From a bacterium CG2_30_54_10 (lineage in GTDB: Bacteria > Muiribacteriota > Ozemobacteria > Ozemobacterales > Ozemobacteraceae), in assembly GCA_001872985.1 (NCBI GenBank), contig MNYA01000379.1, forward strand, positions 1-6,240: a stretch of DNA of 6,240 nt, written 5' to 3'. Made by a program: the position numbers and the translations under genes. The notes beneath the pieces were generated by a model. It was not told the DNA's origin. It saw only the letters and a program-made list of their open reading frames with translations, and searched no databases. Below, in pieces: positions 1-5,807 of the stretch (its first letter is position 1; each line of letters begins with the position of its first letter).

Positions 1-168
1 TTTACATGCCAATTATCGAGAAGTGGGCGTAACGTTGATCCGATCTGCGTTTGAGGCTTTTTGACTTCAGGCCGCTAAACTCATACCCCTTTTGCAAATT
101 GTGCAAGAGCTTAGCAGTTTGAAGTAAAAATGCAAGGAAGGCAGATCTCAGGGAAAATGCATTAAAAC

Positions 169-280
169 GAGGGATTTGCAAAATCTAACATTATTAGCTT
201 TTGTACAAGAACGGGAAAAAATCGGTTGTGATCTGGCGAGGGTTTGCGGAAAATCGGTACACGAATACTGCAAGTTTCTC
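169..280 (+). repeat. Short inverted-ended repeat, copy L (MITE-like)
   Basis: This 112-bp segment matches, in opposite orientation, the element at 5217-5347. By hand count about 80 of the first 97 aligned positions are identical without gaps. Its ends are imperfect inverted repeats: GAGGGATTTGCAAAAT at the left, and GAGAAACTTGCAGTAT when the right end is read on the other strand. The flanks show AAAC on both sides (165-168 and 281-284), a possible 4-bp target duplication, though this could be chance. Inside, CTAA and TTAG (185-196) flank a small hairpin also possible in copy R. It lies just past the aminotransferase stop codon. It encodes no transposase, so if mobile it is non-autonomous. 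It could instead be a structured RNA or a peptide-coding remnant. Confidence 0.6.
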
Positions 281-368
281 AAACCTGAAACGCTAATGTT
301 GGGAGTGACATTACTGCACCCGATCGGTTTTGTTCGCGGCAGCCAAATTGGATCTTTGGGGAACCAAC

Positions 369-1472
369 TCAGCAAATGAAAGCGTTGATGGTTTGAGCGA
401 CGTGCTCAAGTGCCCCAGCGGGAAGCTCTGCATAGATTGGAATCGCAAGCGTCCGTTTCGCGGCAGCTTCGGAGGCCGGGAAATCGCCCTCCCTGTGTCC
501 AAGATAGGAGAAGCATTCCTGGAGGTGAAGCGGAAGAGGATAATAAATCGCACAGCCAATGTGTTTTTCGGTCAGATGTTCCTTCAATTCATCGCGACGG
601 TCGAGAGAAATCACATACTGATTGAAAATGTGGCGGCAATTTCCGCTTCTGACCGGGGTCTTGACCTTCGAGTTTCCCTGGAAAAAATGGTCGTAGCGGT
701 CGGCATTGCGGCGCCGGCCTTCGGTCCAACCCTTAAGGAAAGGCAGTTTGACCGATACAACGGCGGCCTGCAAGGCATCGAGACGACCGTTCAACCCGAC
801 CTCGATATGGTGATACTGTCTTTCGGCCCCGTGGACACGCAAAGCCTTCATGCGCTTATAGAGCGTTTGGTCGTTGGTGGTCAGGAGGCCGCCATCCCCA
901 AAGCACCCGAGGTTCTTACTGGGGAAAAAGCTGAATCCACCGATGTCTCCAAACGTACCGGCCTGCCTGTCCCCGTACTTCGCTCCGATGGACTGGCAGG
1001 CATCCTCAATGACTTTCAGGTCGTGCTTCTTCGCAATCGACATTATCGCGTCGAGGTCGCAGCATTGGCCGTAGAGATGGACGGGCATGATTGCCTTGGT
1101 CCGCTTGGAAATGGCCTTTTCGATCTTGGACGGATCAATGTTGTATGTGTCAGGGTCGATGTCCACGAAGACCGGCCTTGCGCCAACGCGGTGGATGGAC
1201 CCGGCCGTGGCGAAGAAAGTGTAAGGGGTGGTTATAACTTCATCGCCATGGCCGATTCCGAGGCTCATCAGCGCAATAAGAAGGGCATCAGTTCCAGAGC
1301 TGACGCCGAGCGCATATTTTGCGCCAGTATACTCGGCCAGCTCTTTTTCCATCTTCTCGACTTTGAAGCCGAGAATAAATGCCTGGTTTTCGATAACCTC
1401 CATGATCTCGGGAATAACCTTATCCTTGTATTGGGCATACTGGGGTTTCAGATCGAGCAAAGAAACGTTCAT
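369..1472 (-). CDS. DegT/DnrJ/EryC1/StrS family PLP-dependent sugar aminotransferase
   Basis: The 367-residue product has the full usual length of this family, which transfers an amino group to nucleotide-linked keto-sugars in the cytoplasm for surface polysaccharides or glycosylated metabolites. Visible signatures in order: LDLKPQY near the N-terminus; SSGTDAL at 58-64, which binds the cofactor phosphate; VHLYGQ at 131-136; EDACQ at 156-160, with Asp157 facing the pyridine nitrogen; SFFPSKNLGCFGDGG at 181-195, with Lys186 as the Schiff-base lysine; and GLNGRLDALQAA at 226-237. The opening and Lys region resemble WbpE/WlbC-type enzymes that make 3-amino sugars, but the exact substrate cannot be read from sequence. 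The ATG at 1472 is supported by AAAGGAG at 1477-1483, 4 bases upstream. No other sugar gene adjoins it, so it appears monocistronic here. No inactivating change is seen. Confidence 0.95.
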   Translation of the reverse strand: MNVSLLDLKPQYAQYKDKVIPEIMEVIENQAFILGFKVEKMEKELAEYTGAKYALGVSSGTDALLIALMSLGIGHGDEVITTPYTFFATAGSIHRVGARPVFVDIDPDTYNIDPSKIEKAISKRTKAIMPVHLYGQCCDLDAIMSIAKKHDLKVIEDACQSIGAKYGDRQAGTFGDIGGFSFFPSKNLGCFGDGGLLTTNDQTLYKRMKALRVHGAERQYHHIEVGLNGRLDALQAAVVSVKLPFLKGWTEGRRRNADRYDHFFQGNSKVKTPVRSGNCRHIFNQYVISLDRRDELKEHLTEKHIGCAIYYPLPLHLQECFSYLGHREGDFPASEAAAKRTLAIPIYAELPAGALEHVAQTINAFIC

Positions 1473-1504
1473 AGCTCTCCTTTATGAGAAGAAATTCACA
1501 ACCA

Positions 1505-1540
1505 GAGGAGAAAGTATCATACTTCGTAAATGGAGGTCAA
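1505..1540 (-). promoter_or_regulatory. Sigma-70-like promoter of the sugar aminotransferase gene
   Basis: Read on the reverse strand, TTGACC (1535-1540, 5 of 6 consensus) and GATACT (1513-1518, 4 of 6) are separated by 16 bp. Transcription would begin near 1505, giving a leader of about 33 nt that carries the AAAGGAG ribosome binding site. The position is right for the aminotransferase gene. The -10 match is modest, so this is a prediction. Confidence 0.5.
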
Positions 1541-1570
1541 TAGTAGCCAGGAGACAGAAGATTGAGGCCC

Positions 1571-1640
1571 GAAGTCAGAAGTCAGGAATCAGAAGTCAGG
1601 AATCAGAAGTCAGAAGTCAGAAGTCAGGAATCAGAAATCA
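1571..1640. repeat. Tandem heptanucleotide array (10 units)
   Basis: Ten head-to-tail 7-bp units fill the segment without gaps. GAAGTCA occurs six times (including the tract at 1606-1626 of three in a row), GGAATCA three times and GAAATCA once; a degenerate unit GAAGCTG follows. The array is purine-rich on the plus strand. Because 7 is not a multiple of 3, any reading frame through it is a by-product of the repeat and should not be called a gene. Such arrays expand and contract by slipped-strand replication. It sits about 100 bp upstream of the aminotransferase start, outside its predicted promoter. Confidence 0.9.
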
Positions 1641-1705
1641 GAAGCTGTAAGCCAGGAGCAAGCGGCCAGAGACAAAGCGGAACAGGTGTGACCTTCGCGC
1701 AATGT

Positions 1706-1737
1706 GGCGGCCCAATGCTGCCGCGGCCTTCAGCCGC
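1706..1737. repeat. Two adjacent GC-rich hairpins
   Basis: GGCGGC (1706-1711) can pair with GCTGCC (1717-1722) across a 5-nt loop using one G-T pair. It is followed immediately by GCGGC (1723-1727) pairing perfectly with GCCGC (1733-1737) around the loop CTTCA. The stretch is clearly more GC-rich than its surroundings and resembles REP-type intergenic elements. No T-run follows on either strand, so a classic intrinsic terminator is not supported. I see nothing coding in 1641-1788. Confidence 0.45.
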
Positions 1738-1788
1738 TGCTGTGGGCTGGAAGCCTCCGCCCGTGATTACCAAAGAGCACCAAATTTC

Positions 1789-1924
1789 GGTAGTGTCCCA
1801 TGCTAACTCATATCTCCGTTAAAACATGATTTGGAAGGCATCCATGGTCATTTTTTACATTCCCCTGCAAACTTCTCTGAAACAGGTTTCCGCCATGTTT
1901 CTTGAGTAAGTTCGGGACACTACC
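1789..1924. mobile_element. 136-bp MITE-like element with 22-bp terminal inverted repeats
   Basis: The left end begins GGTAGTGTCCC (1789-1799) and the right end finishes GGGACACTACC (1914-1924), an exact 11-bp inverted repeat. It extends inward to 22 bp per side (1789-1810 and 1903-1924), including ACTCA/TGAGT, with 18 of 22 positions paired by hand count. The interior is too short for a transposase. Read on the reverse strand it contains ATG-initiated stubs that stop quickly, so it may be an internally deleted insertion sequence. No clear target duplication is visible. The parent IS family is not identified. It ends 67 bp before the start of the small membrane protein gene and could affect its expression. 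Confidence 0.65.
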
Positions 1925-1991
1925 CCCTTTATGTAGTGGGTTCTGATAGCTGCGCGGCGATTGGTTGCCTCACGCAAAAGGTTTGCCTATA

Positions 1992-2444
1992 ATGATTCGC
2001 TCGAAGTTTCGGTTTGGGAGTCAAGAGTTGGCATTCCAACAAGCGTTGGATTCGAACTTTCGATTGGGAGGCATCCTGGTTGCGGGTATAATCGCCGCCG
2101 GGATCCTCGGCCTGCTCGATTTCGTATCTCCGTACACCGAGGATTGGCTGCCAGTCTGGACGGAGCAGGGCAACCTGCTCGTATCCGCGATTGAAAAATA
2201 CCGAACGACAAAAGGGGTTTATCCGGTCGAGCTTCACCCCGAGATGATTCCAAAGAATATTCCCGGATACCGGACAATCAGGTATTTCACGACCCTCGAC
2301 AAGAATGGCCATGAATTTTTCAAGATCACGATCCGTATTCACTTTCGGGAAGCGCTTATCTATGATTCCAGACAAGACCCGGCCAAATACGAAAACTGGG
2401 GAACCCAAAAGCTTCACGCCGGTTGGGTCTACACGAGAGATTGA
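1992..2444 (+). CDS. Small membrane-anchored protein with a pseudopilin-like stretch, function unknown
   Basis: The product is 150 residues from the ATG at 1992, preceded by AAAAGG at 1976-1981 (10-base spacing). A TTG 27 bases upstream is also in frame but less likely. A basic N-terminal region is followed by one strongly hydrophobic segment at about 26-45 (rich in Gly, Ile, Leu and Ala), then a soluble C-terminal domain. Residues 62-81, with AIEKYRTTKGVYPVEL, resemble the segment in type II secretion pseudopilins and related small anchored proteins where a helix leads into a G-x-YP turn. There is no prepilin peptidase site (no G followed by FTLIE-type sequence), so it is not a canonical pseudopilin. 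The C-terminus, ending GWVYTRD, suggests a compact beta domain. It converges on the next gene with 108 bp between stops. Function cannot be assigned. Confidence 0.75.
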   Translation: MIRSKFRFGSQELAFQQALDSNFRLGGILVAGIIAAGILGLLDFVSPYTEDWLPVWTEQGNLLVSAIEKYRTTKGVYPVELHPEMIPKNIPGYRTIRYFTTLDKNGHEFFKITIRIHFREALIYDSRQDPAKYENWGTQKLHAGWVYTRD

Positions 2445-2552
2445 TCTTCCAACGAAACTTTCAAAATGAGGGGGCGCGTGCGTATCAGCTCAATGATCGG
2501 TCTGGGTCGGTCTGCTTTCATGATTCCCCCGGGTATTGAGATGAGACCTCGT

Positions 2553-5093
2553 CTACTTTGCCGGCGGCGTCCGCAAATCTTTCACGATCGCCTCAAGAGC
2601 CTGCTTCACGCGCTCGAATTGTACAAGCGAGTTTTCCGTGTTAATCCCGCCCTTGGCCGGTAGTGGTCGATCGGATGGAAAATCGGTGATGTTGAGCAGG
2701 ACGTATAACCGCAGACCACGGGTTTGGAGGGCGGCTTCCCTGACGAGGTGCCAGACCTCGCAATCCAGTGACTGAACACCGAATTCGCAGGCTTTTCGAA
2801 TCCAGGGGACCGTCTCTTGCAGCGGGGTGATAACCGTACCATGAAGCGTGTTCACCACCATCCCAGGAAGCTTCAATCGAGCGGCCAGATTGTCAAATCT
2901 TTTCGGCTCCAATTCACCCGCCCAGCCCGGAAGAGCCAAGAAAACCCTATCCGGGACTGACCAGTCGAACCTGGACTTGAAATCGGACAGGCCGCCGCCA
3001 GTTCCGACGTAGACGACCGTTTCCAGACCATTTGAGGCGAGGGCTTGCAAAAGCCGTGCGGGGAGCGAGCCGTAGTTTGCGCCGAATGCCGAAAGGCAGA
3101 TGGCCAACCGACGCGGTATCCCGGGTTGGGAAGGCAGGTATCCCTTCATGAATTGCATTTCCCCGATCCGGAAGAAGGAAAGATCGGTCAGGCACGCCTT
3201 CAGTGGATTTGTAAAACCCGCAAAAAAGACCTTAACCGGCTCCCCAAGCGAACCCAGGAAAGCCCTGAATTCTGTTTCATTCGGAATCAGCGCCATCGGC
3301 CGCCTGAAGACCAACACCCGATCCGGAGCTCCTTTGGGCAGTTTGCGCCGGAGCAGGTAGATCCGGGCCTGGTGATTTAGCAGTTGTTCCTCAGTCTGAA
3401 AATCATACTGAGCCAGAATCGCCCGATCGGTGCGGGGATCGTATCCGATGATCGTGCGAACACGTCTGGAAAAACCAGCGGCATTAACCTGGAAAATTTT
3501 TGCATAGCCCAGTTTCCGCAAGAGAGTCACTGTTTCGGAGGCATTGAGCGCGAAGAACCCAGCCGTAGTGCGTGGGTGGAGATAAAGGTCTATCATCTCG
3601 GGCCCGGTCTGGATGCCGAGATAGCCATCAAGGTCACCGAAAGCGTGGTGAGCGGCCCGGTCAATCTTTAAGACTTCGTCAGAGTATCGGGCTCGCAAGC
3701 AGCCGAGGTCGGGAATCCGGCTTCCGTTTCCCATGCCGACGTCGGCCGACAAAGGAAGAAGCGTGGTCTTTCCTAAAGGGAGATAGGTTTCCATGAACCA
3801 GTCGAGGCTTTTCATGACTTTCTCGCGGGGCAAAATTCCGATGTTGAAATCAGCGTCAAGGAAGCCTTCGAACATGTCGCGGAAATCATCTCCGGGATTG
3901 AGCATCCGATAGGTCGAGTTTTTCATGAAGTCATCGCGGCGACGGCGAAGGTGCTCCGCCTCTTTCGATCCGGCGGGAAACTCGCTCGCAAGCATGTCGA
4001 ACAGAACGCGGTAGTTGTATTTGCGCAAGGTCTCCTCCCAGCGCTTTGCCAGGGGAATACGTTCAGGGTCGATAATCGGCTGAAAACCGGGAAACTGGAA
4101 CCTGGCAAACACCGCTTCCCGGCTGAGGTTTTGGTCGGTCAGGATATCCCCTTCCTCCACCAGGCCGATGTCACGCATGAACTCCCCCACCCCGATGATG
4201 TCGAACTCGCGACGCATGGAAACCATGTCGTCAGCCTGGGTGACCGTCCTGAAAAGATCGCCGACGAACATGTCGAGCGGGAAAAACTCGCTCAATCGAT
4301 CTTTACGGCCGTTATGCAGGAAGCGAAGGTCATTTCTCAACGGCCCAATCAGGCCTGGGAAAAGAAGAAGCCCCCCATCCGACAAACGCTCCTTGCAATG
4401 CCGGACGTTTTCGCGCACCTTGGCGCCTTCCGGCGTGGAAGGATCGCGGTAACGCGCCAAGGATGAGCCTAACAGCGCCAAGGTGCCCGGCTCGAGGGTA
4501 AACGTATGCAACCGGACCAGGTCGCGAATGTATCGGCCTAGATTCTCGAGCGGGATGAATTCACGGGCGGGCGGGAAATATCGGAACATGTGGGTTCTCA
4601 GGTCATTGACTCCAAGGCAAGTCGGGTCCATGATGCGATCGTCGAGAAACACTCCGACCTTGGTTGCGGTTATTCCCTCGCGATGGTAAAGCTGCAGACG
4701 TTCGTTCTCAGTTTCCGAGGAGGCCAGATCGAGATGAAAATCCGGAAAAGGCATCCGGCCCTTCTCACGACGGCCGAGTTCGAACAGTTCGTCTCGGCAA
4801 GCGGGAAAGCCAGGCTGGGAGCTGTCGTAGATAAGATCGAGATCTGAGATAATGGTGAATTTGTGCTTCAAGTACAAGTCTCTTACCGTTCCACCGTAGA
4901 TTCCGAGCGTCACTCCATGGCGGCGAGCAATTTCCGCCATCTCGAAAAGCTGCGGAAGACCTTTTGCCAGTTGCGTGAAAGCGAAATCATTGGATTGACC
5001 TGTAGTCCTGGCCTCGAGAGGAAGGAGAAAGGATGCGAAAAGCATCGAGATCGTCAAAAAGACCCGAATTCGAGACAATGGTTTGCGGTTCAT
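2553..5093 (-). CDS. Predicted exported fusion: PAP/CCA-type nucleotidyltransferase head and neck plus phosphorylase-superfamily-like domain
   Basis: The product has 846 residues. Residues 1-28 form a Sec-type signal peptide: basic MNRKPLSRIR, a hydrophobic core, then a likely cut near LEA-RT. Residues 60-175 match the poly(A) polymerase/CCA-enzyme head: GGTVRD (67-72), DLD with Asp84 and Asp86 as metal ligands, a candidate third acid at Asp122, and the downstream signature DP...G..DL (156-165). Residues 184-215 fit the neck helix region (NLGRYIRDLVRLHTFTLEPG). No HD domain is evident. Residues 216-600 are unassigned. Residues 618-805 resemble the PNP/UDP phosphorylase superfamily: VGTGGGL (696-702), NTLHGTVITPLQE (748-760), LDCE with Glu779, and an NITD Asp near 804. 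ATG 5093 is chosen because GAGGTG (5099-5104) lies 5 bases upstream and the in-frame ATG at 5117 overlaps the -10 box. Gene call is firm; activity and location are inference. Confidence 0.85.
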   Translation of the reverse strand: MNRKPLSRIRVFLTISMLFASFLLPLEARTTGQSNDFAFTQLAKGLPQLFEMAEIARRHGVTLGIYGGTVRDLYLKHKFTIISDLDLIYDSSQPGFPACRDELFELGRREKGRMPFPDFHLDLASSETENERLQLYHREGITATKVGVFLDDRIMDPTCLGVNDLRTHMFRYFPPAREFIPLENLGRYIRDLVRLHTFTLEPGTLALLGSSLARYRDPSTPEGAKVRENVRHCKERLSDGGLLLFPGLIGPLRNDLRFLHNGRKDRLSEFFPLDMFVGDLFRTVTQADDMVSMRREFDIIGVGEFMRDIGLVEEGDILTDQNLSREAVFARFQFPGFQPIIDPERIPLAKRWEETLRKYNYRVLFDMLASEFPAGSKEAEHLRRRRDDFMKNSTYRMLNPGDDFRDMFEGFLDADFNIGILPREKVMKSLDWFMETYLPLGKTTLLPLSADVGMGNGSRIPDLGCLRARYSDEVLKIDRAAHHAFGDLDGYLGIQTGPEMIDLYLHPRTTAGFFALNASETVTLLRKLGYAKIFQVNAAGFSRRVRTIIGYDPRTDRAILAQYDFQTEEQLLNHQARIYLLRRKLPKGAPDRVLVFRRPMALIPNETEFRAFLGSLGEPVKVFFAGFTNPLKACLTDLSFFRIGEMQFMKGYLPSQPGIPRRLAICLSAFGANYGSLPARLLQALASNGLETVVYVGTGGGLSDFKSRFDWSVPDRVFLALPGWAGELEPKRFDNLAARLKLPGMVVNTLHGTVITPLQETVPWIRKACEFGVQSLDCEVWHLVREAALQTRGLRLYVLLNITDFPSDRPLPAKGGINTENSLVQFERVKQALEAIVKDLRTPPAK

Positions 5094-5108
5094 ACATTCA
5101 CCTCGCAG

Positions 5109-5123
5109 CGCGTGCATTATACC
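5109..5123 (-). promoter_or_regulatory. Extended -10 promoter of the nucleotidyltransferase-phosphorylase gene
   Basis: On the reverse strand TGGTATAAT (about 5116-5124) is a perfect TATAAT preceded by the TGn extension, a form that can work without a good -35 box; none is seen at the usual distance. Transcription from about 5109 would give a very short leader carrying GAGGTG and then the ATG at 5093. This rules against the in-frame ATG at 5117, which lies within the -10 box. Confidence 0.6.
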
Positions 5124-5216
5124 ATGCCGCCAAATGCCTGCGCCACACTACTGCAAGCGGCACAGCAATTCTCGGTGAGTTTTGCAAATCCAGACCTGAA
5201 AATGGATTGCATTGAT

Positions 5217-5347
5217 GAGGTACTTGCAAAATTCGTGTACCGAATAAAATTTCATGTACCGATCCTCCGCAAACCCTCATCAAGTCGCAACCGGTTTGTA
5301 CCGGTTCGCGTACAAATGCTAACAATGTTAGATTTTGCAAGTCCCTC
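5217..5347 (-). repeat. Short inverted-ended repeat, copy R (MITE-like)
   Basis: This is a 131-bp relative of copy L in opposite orientation. Its ends are a near-perfect inverted repeat: GAGGTACTTGCAAAATT at 5217-5233 and, read on the other strand from 5347, GAGGGACTTGCAAAATC, 15 of 17 identical with an exact core ACTTGCAAAA. It is longer than copy L because of an internal imperfect duplication, AAAATTCGTGTACCGA (5228-5243) and AAAATTTCATGTACCGA (5246-5262). It contains a perfect 7-bp hairpin, AACCGGT-TTGT-ACCGGTT (5289-5306), and a CTAAC-AAT-GTTAG hairpin near 5319-5331. It lies about 125 bp upstream of the nucleotidyltransferase start. No transposase is present. Confidence 0.65.
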
Positions 5348-5404
5348 AAGAGACTTAAAATCAGGGAAAAATGAACAAGTTCAATGGGAGGGGGACTCTC
5401 TAAA

Positions 5405-5455
5405 GTTCCTCTCCTGCGAAGGGGTGCCCGCGAAGCGGGTGGGGTGGGTGCCGGT
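5405..5455. repeat. REP-like hairpin repeat
   Basis: CTCC (5411-5414) pairs with GGGG (5421-5424) around TGCGAA, followed by a perfect CCCGC-GAA-GCGGG hairpin (5427-5439) and a G/T-rich tail GTGGGGTGGGTG. Paired hairpins of this CTCC...GGGGTGCCCGC-GAA-GCGGG type recur as dispersed intergenic repeats in many bacteria. No T-run follows. A long open reverse frame passes through it, but its proline/arginine-rich translation is typical of such repeats rather than of a protein. Confidence 0.5.
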
Positions 5456-5807
5456 TGGCATGAGCCAATCTCCGCTTGTTCACTGAGGACTTCTCTGAGC
5501 TTCATGGCACATTTTGTCAAGGTAACGCGAATGGTGTATGCTTCGCAGCGACTCTTCAATGAAAAGGCGGATGACTTGTGAACAAAGAAATGAAAATAGA
5601 AATTATTGAGGGGATTGAGAATATTGTCATGTCCGGCACTTCCCCATTGGGGACGCAACGAAAAATCCAGGAAAAAAATCAAAACAAAATTTGACATCAC
5701 ACTATTTGCGAAGATTTTTTGCGTGGCAGCATCATTTCTCTCTTTTCAGGATCAATCACGAAATAACCATTTCAGGCGGGCATTTTTTCTTCACTGAGGG
5801 AATGAGT
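5456..5807. other. Intergenic stretch without a supported gene
   Basis: Two very short forward frames overlap here: 25 codons from ATG 5504, ending in TGA at 5579-5581, overlapped by a GTG-started frame of 38 codons (5578-5694). The GTGA overlap looks like translational coupling, but there is no clear ribosome binding site, family resemblance or distinctive composition, so I do not call genes. A TCCCC-ATT-GGGGA hairpin lies at 5641-5653 and a weak ATTTC/GAAAT stem lies just downstream of the asparagine synthetase stop. Neither has a following T-run, so no terminator is called. The region 5660-5800 is AT-rich. Confidence 0.4.

Noticed and set aside
330..1487. 385-codon open forward frame
   Set aside because: It is antisense to the sugar aminotransferase, which has complete family motifs, a ribosome binding site and a promoter. 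Its own translation has no recognisable domains.
1571..1640. CRISPR array
   Set aside because: The units are 7 bp with no spacers.
1929..2417. 162-codon reverse frame opposite the small membrane protein gene
   Set aside because: It lacks a recognisable domain or ribosome binding site, while the forward frame shows a clear membrane segment and pseudopilin-like motif.
2489..2540. Bidirectional terminator between the convergent genes (CTCAAT...ATTGAG)
   Set aside because: The stem is 6 bp with a 40-nt loop and there is no T-run.
3951..4466. 171-codon forward frame and similar frames in 2600-4850
   Set aside because: All lie antisense within the 846-residue gene and have no coherent domain.
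5094..5117. Upstream in-frame ATG at 5117 as start of the fusion gene
   Set aside because: It overlaps the TATAAT box, lacks a ribosome binding site, and would put eight extra residues before a clean signal peptide.
5641..5653. Intrinsic terminator at TCCCC-ATT-GGGGA
   Set aside because: The stem is only 5 bp and no T-run follows on either strand.
5098..5700. 200-codon open reverse frame
   Set aside because: It runs through copy R and the REP-like hairpins and overlaps the fusion gene promoter. Its translation is repeat-derived, rich in Pro/Arg in the hairpin part.
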